Source: Pseudomonadota bacterium (GTDB lineage: Bacteria > Desulfobacterota > Desulfobacteria > Desulfobacterales > C00003060). From it: a DNA stretch of 5,165 nt. The first letter of the stretch is position 1; each line of letters begins with the position of its first letter. Both the position numbers and the translations under genes were made by a program. Below are positions 1 through 5,165 of this stretch, piece by piece. The notes beneath the pieces are model-generated. The model did not search any database, was not told the DNA's origin, and was given only the letters and a program-made list of their open reading frames with translations. Location: NCBI GenBank assembly GCA_015222985.1, contig JADFWI010000312.1:1-5165 (forward strand). The letters are read 5' to 3'.

Positions 1-35
1 GTATTTCCCACGGGGGAAGGGACTTTCCGGCAAGG

Positions 36-431
36 CTATTGACTCTGCCTGGTCAGAGATGACATCTGAGCTTGCTGATATTGTCTCAAGATCAATTTGT
101 GAGGAAAGTCCGGACTTGAAAGGTAGCCGAGGTTTGTATCCAAAAACCTCTCCTTTAGCCCTTTCAACACTTCATCTTTTTCGGTTTTGGCAATGAAGTT
201 CCGCGTCTTTTCATGGTGGTAAGTCGCTTTTTCGCCCACTGCCGCCCGGATCGCTTCAAATGGAACATCCGGCGCGTCCTCGCCTTCAAAGTATTCTGGC
301 TTCACCGCGACCTCAATACGAGCTACGAAAGAGACCAGCCACCTGTCTCCGGCCACAGGCTTCGAGCGATCGTACAGCTCAAGGGTCAGACCATTTTTAA
401 GCTTCATCTTGGCAATCAGTTTTTCTTTCAT
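36..431 (-). CDS. Small conserved-looking hypothetical protein, 131 aa
   Basis: I do not recognise a named family, and no function is proposed. The product is a small, charged, soluble-looking protein with no signal peptide and no membrane segment. The N-terminal half looks like beta strands (LKNGLTLELYDRS at residues 11-23, then RWLVSFVARIEVAV at 30-43). A helical, lysine- and glutamate-rich part follows (about 74-97), then a tail with SSPDFPHKLILRQYQQ (105-120). The strong amphipathic patterning and clean ORF favour a real gene over chance. The start is uncertain: ATG at 431 is the most upstream possible start, because an in-frame TGA lies at 471-473 with no GTG or TTG between, but neither it nor Met9 (ATG at 407) has a clear Shine-Dalgarno. 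It lies 51 bases after the helicase stop on the same strand with no terminator visible between, so it may be the third gene of the operon. The ending at TAG 36-38 is complete. Confidence 0.75.
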   Translation of the reverse strand: MKEKLIAKMKLKNGLTLELYDRSKPVAGDRWLVSFVARIEVAVKPEYFEGEDAPDVPFEAIRAAVGEKATYHHEKTRNFIAKTEKDEVLKGLKERFLDTNLGYLSSPDFPHKLILRQYQQAQMSSLTRQSQ

Positions 432-482
432 GCTGCAATTTGTGTTTTCGTGGTTTTTTTTGAAATTGAATCAATATAGTCG

Positions 483-3400
483 TCACAGTTCAAAAAGGCT
501 AAGTTGAGAACCTTGCCTCCTGGCTGCCGGCTTCCCAGAAAAAGGTTTCTCGTGTTGTTTCAACTTTGCTTCAATGGCTTCGAGAAAGGGGGAGATGTGC
601 TGAACGGTCTTTTGTCCGAACCGTTGGCGTCTATTTGCATGGGTAAGATAGACCTTTTCCCTGGCCCGGGTAAGGGCCACATAAAACAGCCTTCTCTCTT
701 CCTCCAGACTCCCCTCATCGTCTTGCTTTCTCCGGTAAGGAATCAGGCCGTTTTCACAACCCGCAATGAACACCACAGGAAATTCAAGCCCTTTGGAGGC
801 ATGCATGGTCATGAGGGGGACGGTTTCCGCCCGTGGATCATATAGATCTTGCTCTTTCTCAAGGGCAAGGTGGGCAAGAAACTCTGCGGAACGGTCTCCG
901 AAGGACCGCGATAAGGCCAAGAGTGTCCTGATGCTTTCCTCAAAGGTTTTGTCCTTACACATCTCATCCATAATGTTGAACCGGTCCAGTGTGAACTGAA
1001 TCTGTGTGCATACACTTTGTCCCTTCACCTGTTCTCTGAATCCATTGAGTTCCTGCCCAAAACTCATGAGTCTGGTCCTGGCACGGGCAGCCAGGCCGGG
1101 GATCTCGTCTGCCCGATCCAATGCAGTCAAAAAAGAATATCCCGTGGCCTTGCACCAACTCCTAATAGCCTCCACAGTCCTGGAGCCGATGCCTCTTGAA
1201 GGAAAGTTGACAATCCGCTCCACGTCAAAGTCCGATGCAACGGATAACCCAACTTTCATGTATGAAATCAGCCCCCTGATCCCTTTTCGGTCCTCCAGCC
1301 TTTCATCTCCAACGCTCTGGAATGGAATGCCGGACCTTGCAAAGGCCTCCTTTAAGGCCTTTGCCTGTTCTTTGACACGATACAGCACAGCAAAATCAGA
1401 AAAACTCCGCTCCTGTTGGCTGCAAGGGGTATTGACACGGCCGCTGTCCACTGAAAAATGGCTGATCCCGCCAACTTCTTCGTCAATAGTCTTGACGATA
1501 TATTCGGCTTCGGCCCTCTCTGTGGGAAGCCCCGCAATTGTAAGGGCCTTTACTCCATGAATCCCGGACCAGGCCCCTCTTTCTCCGCTGCTTGAACCGG
1601 CCACACTCATGACCTGTCCGGATGCCCGCAAGATCGTTTCCGTAGACCGGTAATTCTGCCTGAGAAAAATCATCTTGGCGTCAGGATAATCCGTCGAGAA
1701 CCTGTGGAAAAATTTGACATCCGCACCCCTGAATCCATAGATCGCCTGATCCGGATCACCGATTACACACAGATCATGGCCTTCGGGCGCAAGGAGTCGT
1801 ACGAGACGATATTGGCCGTAGTTGATGTCCTGATACTCGTCGACTGAGACAAAAGAAAACCTTTGCCGGTATTTTTCCGCGATCTCTTCATTCCTCTCAA
1901 ATAGCCTGACTACGTTGAAAATAAGGTCATCAAAATCAAGCAGCCCGTTTTTCTCAAGGAGTTGCTGGTAGTCGCTGTAGAGAGCTGAAAATTGACTCAA
2001 AAAGGCTTCAGGCACATGACCGGCAAGATCGTCTCCAGGAGAAAGCATAAGCTGTTTGACCAGAGAAATAAGGTTCAGGACCCTATTGGGGTCGGCCTTT
2101 AACGCGGAAAGGTCGATTAGTGAATCCCTGATAGCGACTTTCACAAACTCCATTCGATCGACTTCACTCAGTACAAAGACCGAATGAGTCAGCCCCAACG
2201 AATCCTTTTCATGCAGGATGATATCAAGACACAAGCCGTGAAAGGTCTTGATGGTCATCCTCTTCAAGTCGCCGGGATCTTCAACAAGTCTCCTTAGCCG
2301 CTCGGCCATCTCCCGGGCCGCCTTGTTTGTGAAGGTCACGGCAAGTACCTGTTCGGGCCGGGCAATTCCCTTTGAGAGCAGATACTCTATGCGATGAGTC
2401 AAGGTCCTGGTTTTGCCCGTTCCGGGCCCTGCAACAATCAGTAGCGGCCCGCCCACGTGTTGCGTTGCCTCCTGCTGAGCCTCGTTCAGGTTGTCGGAAA
2501 GATGCTGATGTGCCGGCCAACGGTCCGCTGATGGCGCATCTTCCCGGTCCGGAAAAGGCGCTTGAGTCATAGATCCGGACTGAGAGGTCTTTGTGTCCCG
2601 AGCGACCGTTGCATCATGTTCCTCCAAAGGCACAACGTGTCCCTGTCGGGGCGTGGGGAGGCCTTTTTCAAACAAAGAAAGCTGCGGCTTTTTGGCCCGA
2701 GACTTCTTTTTGATTCCAGGTGGTATGCTAAAAAGACTTCGTTGCCCCAGGAGGTGTTGGCGTTCTTCCTCTGTAAAGAGTACGACTGTGCCAAACTCGC
2801 CATCGTATCCTGGAGCAATCTGAACATTGTTCTCTCTCATTCGCTTGATTGCTTCGGCAAGCAGGGCCGGTCCGTGTTGCTCAAGGGCGTCGAAGGGGGT
2901 GCTTCTAAGGATTTCAAACTCCGGCCCGAGCCTTTCAAGAAGGGTTTTATAGGCGTTACCCACCTTTTTGCTCTTTGGCCCCACGCCGAGTACCTCCGAT
3001 AGTACATCAGTCAAGGGGAGAAGACTCTGGTACGGATGTGCCCCTTGTGGTTTTTCCCCGGCCTTGCGGTCGGCCAGCTCTTCCACACGGTACATGACGC
3101 CGATAGTGACCGGCTTGCCGCAGACAGGACAAAGCCCCTTGTTTTGCACGGTCTCAATGGGTGAGAGTCTGGCCCCGCATTTCCGATGGCCGTCAAAATG
3201 ATACTTTCCCTCCTCGGCAAAATATTCAAGTGTGCCCAGAAAGCGCTTGGGGTCGCCGGTCTTGAGGGCATCTTTCATAGCAAAATACGAAAGGTCTGTA
3301 TCAAAAAGGTTTGCCTCTCTTCCGAGGTTTGCCGGAGAATGGGCATCAGAATTGGAAACCAAGGTGAGCCCGTCCAATGATGAGACCCGCCAGTTCATCG

Positions 3401-4013
3401 CAGGGTCAGCGGAAAGCCCGGTCTCTACAGCGAAGATCTGGGAGGTAAGATCCTCGAAGCATTCTTCAATGGAGTCAAAACCCGATTTCGAGCCAAGGAC
3501 GGAAAACCAGGGGGTCCAGATGTGTGCAGGTATCAGGAATGCATCTTCTGAGGTTTCAAGGACGATCTCAAGAAGCGTCTTGGAATCAAGTCCCAGGATC
3601 GGCCTCCCATCAGAGGCGATGTTGCCGATCCGGTCAAGTCTGCTGTTGATTTTCTCAGCAATGTCAAGGGTGGGCGCCAGGATCACATTGTGGACTTTCC
3701 TGGTCTTCCCGCCCTTTTTGTAGATACTGCTGATCTCAACGCTCAGCATGAATCGTACGGGCCCGGCACAACTGGGCGGCACCATGTGAGCCGTTTCCCC
3801 TGCATACTCCGGCTTTAAGCTAAACAGGCCGTCTTCTGCGGGCACAAGCTTCTCGGAAAGCTCAGAAAACCATTGTGGGTGGGTAAAATCTCCGGTGCCG
3901 ACAACCGCAATCCCTTTCAACTGAGCCCAGAGGTTCACGTGCTCCAGATTCAGATTTTTTGCTGTTGCCCTTGAAAGATAGGAATGGACGTGAAGATCGG
4001 CAATGAATTCCAT
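483..4013 (-). CDS. EndoQ-type PHP endonuclease fused to UvrD/PcrA-type SF1A DNA helicase
   Basis: This is a predicted cytoplasmic DNA repair enzyme of 1176 residues. The PHP module (about 1-265) shows DLHVHS with H8 and H10, GTGD with D42, VEISS with E93, H108, IPAHIWTPWF with H164, and NSDAHS with D223 and H225, the expected metal ligands of a PHP phosphoesterase. A zinc-ribbon-like segment follows (H272, H276, C279, C295, C298), then a helical part ending in PGYDGEFG (401-408). This order matches endonuclease Q, known to nick 5' of uracil, hypoxanthine, xanthine and abasic sites. After a polar linker (about 451-505) comes a full SF1A helicase: Q-motif LNEAQQ (509-514), Walker A AGPGTGKT (528-535), Ia TFTNKAAREM (560-569), Ib TFHGLC (590-595), II VDEYQD (724-729), III GDPDQAIYGFRGAD (752-765), IV LRQNYRS (784-790), IVa FAVLYR (874-879), V TMHASKGLEFPVVF (1069-1082) and VI EEERRLFYVALTRAR (1104-1118). 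Every motif is intact, so activity is expected. The C-terminal Tudor-like domain of UvrD/PcrA is missing. The start ATG abuts the hypE TAG and has no good ribosome site of its own, which suggests translational coupling. Many databases would label it simply UvrD-helicase; the substrate preference is inferred from the EndoQ family. Confidence 0.95.
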   Translation of the reverse strand: MEFIADLHVHSYLSRATAKNLNLEHVNLWAQLKGIAVVGTGDFTHPQWFSELSEKLVPAEDGLFSLKPEYAGETAHMVPPSCAGPVRFMLSVEISSIYKKGGKTRKVHNVILAPTLDIAEKINSRLDRIGNIASDGRPILGLDSKTLLEIVLETSEDAFLIPAHIWTPWFSVLGSKSGFDSIEECFEDLTSQIFAVETGLSADPAMNWRVSSLDGLTLVSNSDAHSPANLGREANLFDTDLSYFAMKDALKTGDPKRFLGTLEYFAEEGKYHFDGHRKCGARLSPIETVQNKGLCPVCGKPVTIGVMYRVEELADRKAGEKPQGAHPYQSLLPLTDVLSEVLGVGPKSKKVGNAYKTLLERLGPEFEILRSTPFDALEQHGPALLAEAIKRMRENNVQIAPGYDGEFGTVVLFTEEERQHLLGQRSLFSIPPGIKKKSRAKKPQLSLFEKGLPTPRQGHVVPLEEHDATVARDTKTSQSGSMTQAPFPDREDAPSADRWPAHQHLSDNLNEAQQEATQHVGGPLLIVAGPGTGKTRTLTHRIEYLLSKGIARPEQVLAVTFTNKAAREMAERLRRLVEDPGDLKRMTIKTFHGLCLDIILHEKDSLGLTHSVFVLSEVDRMEFVKVAIRDSLIDLSALKADPNRVLNLISLVKQLMLSPGDDLAGHVPEAFLSQFSALYSDYQQLLEKNGLLDFDDLIFNVVRLFERNEEIAEKYRQRFSFVSVDEYQDINYGQYRLVRLLAPEGHDLCVIGDPDQAIYGFRGADVKFFHRFSTDYPDAKMIFLRQNYRSTETILRASGQVMSVAGSSSGERGAWSGIHGVKALTIAGLPTERAEAEYIVKTIDEEVGGISHFSVDSGRVNTPCSQQERSFSDFAVLYRVKEQAKALKEAFARSGIPFQSVGDERLEDRKGIRGLISYMKVGLSVASDFDVERIVNFPSRGIGSRTVEAIRSWCKATGYSFLTALDRADEIPGLAARARTRLMSFGQELNGFREQVKGQSVCTQIQFTLDRFNIMDEMCKDKTFEESIRTLLALSRSFGDRSAEFLAHLALEKEQDLYDPRAETVPLMTMHASKGLEFPVVFIAGCENGLIPYRRKQDDEGSLEEERRLFYVALTRAREKVYLTHANRRQRFGQKTVQHISPFLEAIEAKLKQHEKPFSGKPAARRQGSQLSLFEL
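486..506 (-). other. Predicted beta sliding clamp binding motif QLSLF at the extreme C-terminus
   Basis: Residues 1170-1176 read QLSLFEL and end the protein. The pentapeptide is again an exact consensus match and sits on a short basic tail (GKPAARRQGS, 1160-1169), the typical location for a clamp-binding tail. Its codons differ from those of the internal copy (CAACTTAGCCTTTTT here against CAGCTTTCTTTGTTT there), so the match is kept at protein level and is not a recent DNA duplication. Confidence 0.75.
2499..2663 (-). other. Polar, probably disordered linker between nuclease and helicase modules
   Basis: This stretch encodes residues 451-505. It is rich in Pro, Asp, Glu, Thr, Ser, Gln and His, lacks hydrophobic patterning (for example TKTSQSGSMTQAPFPDRED at 474-492), and matches no domain I know. 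It separates the internal clamp motif from the helicase Q-motif. It most likely serves as a flexible tether. Confidence 0.6.
2664..2684 (-). other. Predicted beta sliding clamp binding motif QLSLF at the end of the EndoQ module
   Basis: Residues 444-450 read QLSLFEK. QLSLF matches the established bacterial clamp-binding consensus QL(S/D)LF exactly. It follows a basic stretch (KKKSRAKK, 435-442) and precedes the polar linker, so it should be exposed. In archaeal EndoQ the equivalent role is, as I recall, played by a C-terminal PCNA-binding peptide, which makes a clamp peptide at this position sensible. Confidence 0.7.
2727..2744 (-). other. Possible third, weaker clamp-like motif QRSLFS
   Basis: Residues 424-429 read QRSLFS, just after the EndoQ helical domain and 20 residues before the perfect QLSLF. 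It keeps Q, S, L and F of the clamp consensus but has Arg in place of Leu at position 2. It could be a secondary clamp contact or the tail of the folded domain. The sequence alone cannot decide. Confidence 0.35.
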
Positions 4014-4016
4014 CTA
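4011..4016 (-). promoter_or_regulatory. Stop-start junction TAGATG coupling hypE to the EndoQ-helicase gene
   Basis: The hypE TAG (4014-4016) is directly followed by the ATG (4011-4013) of the next gene with no intervening base. The preceding 25 bases within hypE (minus-strand reading GCTCCCACGTATTTGT) contain no convincing Shine-Dalgarno. Initiation is therefore likely to depend on ribosomes finishing hypE, which would hold the repair protein at or below the HypE level. Confidence 0.7.
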
Positions 4017-5027
4017 ACAAATACGTGGGAGCTGTTCGCCGGCTAGCATATCCAGGATACGGGTGCCTCCGACACCGGTTTTCATAAAGACCCTGCCGGG
4101 ATTTTCCGCAACTACCCTGCCAATGATCGCGGCATCACTGCCGTATGCATGTGCCTTTATGCACTTTAGGACTTTTTCTGCATCCTCGGGTGCCACAAAT
4201 GCTATTAATTTCCCCTCATTGGCGATATAGAGGGGGTCAAGTCCGAGTAGTTCACACGCCCCCTCCACTCCTTCGCGCAATGGTATCTGGTCTTCTACCA
4301 GTTCAATACCAACGTTTGACTGAAGGGCAATTTCGTTTAAAGTAGTGGCAAGCCCGCCGCGTGTGGGATCCCGCATGGCGTGGATCTGATTACTTGCGGC
4401 CATCATCTCTGCTACCAGCCCGTTTAATGGAGCGGAATCGCTTTGAATCGGGGCATCGAAAGAAAGCCCCTCCCGCATGGAAAGAATGGTTACCCCGTGA
4501 TCGCCCACGGTGCCGCTGACAAGAACTGAATCTCCAACCTTGGCATTTTTTCCGGCAATATGAGCATTGTTTCTTATGATACCGACCCCGGAAGTATTGA
4601 TAAAGATCTTATCCACGTTGCCGCGATTGACGACTTTGGTATCGCCGGTAATAATCTGTACCCCCGCAGTCTCAGCCGCTTCCTTCATGGATTGTATGAT
4701 CCGGGTAAGGTCGGCCATGGGAAACCCCTCCTCTAAAATGAAACCCACACTGAGATAGAGGGGTACTGCACCGCGCATAGCCAGGTCATTTACAGTGCCA
4801 TGGACTGCAAGGCAACCAATATCGCCACCCGGGAAAAAGATAGGGTCCACCGTGTAAGTGTCCGTGGAAAAAGCCAGTCTGTGTTCTCCTATTTCAAACA
4901 CGGTGCTGTCTTCCAGGCTGTCCAAGAGGTCATTTTTGAATTCAGGCAGAAACACACGGGTTATCAGCTCATGGGAAGCCCGGCCTCCGCTGCCATGGTC
5001 CAACAAAATCGTATCTTCTTTTTTCAT
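4014..5027 (-). CDS. hypE: Hydrogenase maturation protein HypE (carbamoyl dehydratase)
   Basis: HypE receives a carbamoyl group from HypF on its C-terminal cysteine and dehydrates it with ATP to a thiocyanate. The cyanide is then passed to the iron held by HypC-HypD, giving the Fe-CN ligands of [NiFe]-hydrogenase. It acts in the cytoplasm. The 337-residue product has the PurM/AIR-synthase layout: LLDHGSGGR (8-16), STDTYTVDPIFFPGGDIG (54-71), HGTVNDLAMRG (76-86), ITGDTKVV (126-133), the central GDSVLVSGTVGDHG (165-178), MRDPTRGGLA (218-227), NEGKL (270-274), and the diagnostic terminus PRIC with C337 as the last residue (codon 4017-4019). Length fits the family, which is usually a little over 320-340. 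The ATG at 5027 is supported by AGGAG upstream and by the short distance to the LLDHGSGG motif. Its stop is directly followed by the start of the EndoQ-helicase gene. hypE is commonly the last gene of a hyp cluster, so hypD or hypC may lie beyond the right edge, but a repeat-like gap separates it from whatever is there. Confidence 0.98.
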   Translation of the reverse strand: MKKEDTILLDHGSGGRASHELITRVFLPEFKNDLLDSLEDSTVFEIGEHRLAFSTDTYTVDPIFFPGGDIGCLAVHGTVNDLAMRGAVPLYLSVGFILEEGFPMADLTRIIQSMKEAAETAGVQIITGDTKVVNRGNVDKIFINTSGVGIIRNNAHIAGKNAKVGDSVLVSGTVGDHGVTILSMREGLSFDAPIQSDSAPLNGLVAEMMAASNQIHAMRDPTRGGLATTLNEIALQSNVGIELVEDQIPLREGVEGACELLGLDPLYIANEGKLIAFVAPEDAEKVLKCIKAHAYGSDAAIIGRVVAENPGRVFMKTGVGGTRILDMLAGEQLPRIC

Positions 5028-5040
5028 AATTCTTACTGTG

Positions 5041-5045
5041 CTCCT
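5041..5045 (-). promoter_or_regulatory. Ribosome binding site of hypE (AGGAG)
   Basis: On the minus strand the sequence reads TATAGGAGCACAG and then AAGAATT before ATG. AGGAG is a good Shine-Dalgarno core, but 13 bases separate it from the start codon, longer than the usual 5-9, so translation initiation may be moderate. No other ATG, GTG or TTG lies at better spacing in the HypE frame, and the protein start fits the family, so this site supports the start chosen. Confidence 0.6.
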
Positions 5046-5083
5046 ATAGTTGCCAGTATCGAAAAACAGTGTATTCCAAATAT

Positions 5084-5165
5084 GACGGCTTCGTAAAAAG
5101 TCAAAAAACGTCCTTTTTTGTCATTCCGGGCTCTCCGCCATAGGCTCTGGCCCGCAGGCGGGCGA
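5084..5165. repeat. Repeat-like intergenic element, cut by the window edge
   Basis: The stretch upstream of hypE holds GACGGCTTCGTAAAAAGTC (5084-5102), then CAAAAAA-CGTCC-TTTTTTG (5102-5120, an inverted repeat with a 5-base loop), then TCATTCCGGG (5121-5130), and finally the perfect palindrome GCCCGC-AG-GCGGGC (5150-5163). I recognise the first and third segments as similar to short dispersed repeats common between genes of Desulfobacterota; this is memory, not a search. No second copy is in the window. It is non-coding as far as can be seen. On the minus strand, TTGACT (5104-5099) with a weak TATTTG 16 bases on (5082-5077) could act as a poor promoter for hypE, but the -10 match is too weak to call. 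Confidence 0.45.

Noticed and set aside
1..35. Possible terminator after the small gene (TTCCC-ACGG-GGGAA near 5-18)
   Set aside because: The stem is only 5 base pairs and no U-tract follows before the window edge, so it cannot be supported as a terminator.
432..482. Possible terminator or promoter between the helicase gene and the small gene
   Set aside because: Only an 11-base palindrome (ATTGA-T-TCAAT on the minus strand) and an A8 run are present. There is no GC-rich stem followed by a T-run in the transcribed direction and no convincing -35/-10 pair.
1006..1560. Plus-strand ORF of 184 codons inside the helicase region
   Set aside because: It is wholly antisense to the helicase module, whose reading frame carries conserved motifs throughout this span. 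The plus-strand product has a biased Ser/Pro/Leu composition and no recognisable domain.
2562..3002. Plus-strand ORF of 146 codons opposite the linker and EndoQ C-terminal region
   Set aside because: No domain or ribosome site is seen, and it is fully covered by the real gene on the other strand.
3120..3200. Idea that the Cys/His cluster is a separate DNA-binding zinc-finger gene or insertion
   Set aside because: The H272, H276, C279, C295, C298 cluster is in frame and at the position expected for the zinc-binding segment of EndoQ-family proteins, so it is a normal part of the module.
3232..3723. Plus-strand ORF of 163 codons opposite the PHP domain
   Set aside because: It is antisense to the PHP module with its intact metal ligands. 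Its translation is serine- and arginine-rich without a domain signature, as expected for a shadow frame.
5042..5058. Sigma-54-like promoter (minus strand TGGCAACTATAGGAGC) before hypE
   Set aside because: The TGGCA half is good, but the -12 element lacks GC at the needed spacing (GGAG instead of TTGC). It also overlaps the ribosome binding site, too close to the start codon.

Overview
The window looks like chromosomal DNA from an anaerobic bacterium, most probably a Desulfobacterota (former Deltaproteobacteria) lineage. The evidence is a hydrogenase maturation gene (hypE), intermediate GC content, and a terminal sequence (GACGGCTTCGTAAAAAGTC, then TCATTCCGGG) that resembles repeats I remember as dispersed in many Desulfobacterota genomes. 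The taxonomic call is inference from recall, not a search.

Layout: all convincing genes lie on the minus strand and read right to left, almost without gaps. From the right end come a repeat-like intergenic stretch (about 5084-5165), the hypE ribosome binding site (5041-5045), hypE (5027-4014), a 1176-residue two-module DNA repair protein (4013-483), and a small conserved-looking hypothetical gene (431-36). The hypE stop codon touches the start codon of the next gene (TAG-ATG), so those two are almost certainly co-transcribed and probably translationally coupled. The small gene follows after 51 bases with no visible terminator. No RNA gene, CRISPR array, insertion sequence or phage feature is visible. 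The long plus-strand ORFs are antisense shadows of the repair gene.

The notable object is the central protein. Residues about 1-425 are a PHP-fold nuclease module with the layout of endonuclease Q (EndoQ), the enzyme that nicks DNA 5' of deaminated bases and abasic sites. Residues about 506-1150 are a complete UvrD/PcrA/Rep-type SF1A helicase, and a polar, probably disordered linker joins the two. Each module ends in a consensus-perfect bacterial beta-clamp binding pentapeptide, QLSLF (residues 444-448 and 1170-1174, the latter almost the last residues), and a third looser copy, QRSLF, lies at 424-428. This suggests a single-chain repair machine held on the sliding clamp: nick at a deaminated base, unwind the damaged strand, hand over to a polymerase. 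The domain calls are well supported by motifs. The combined mechanism is inference.

HypE makes the cyanide ligands of [NiFe]-hydrogenase and has no known biochemical link to DNA repair, so the tight coupling is either chance operon packing or a shared expression need.
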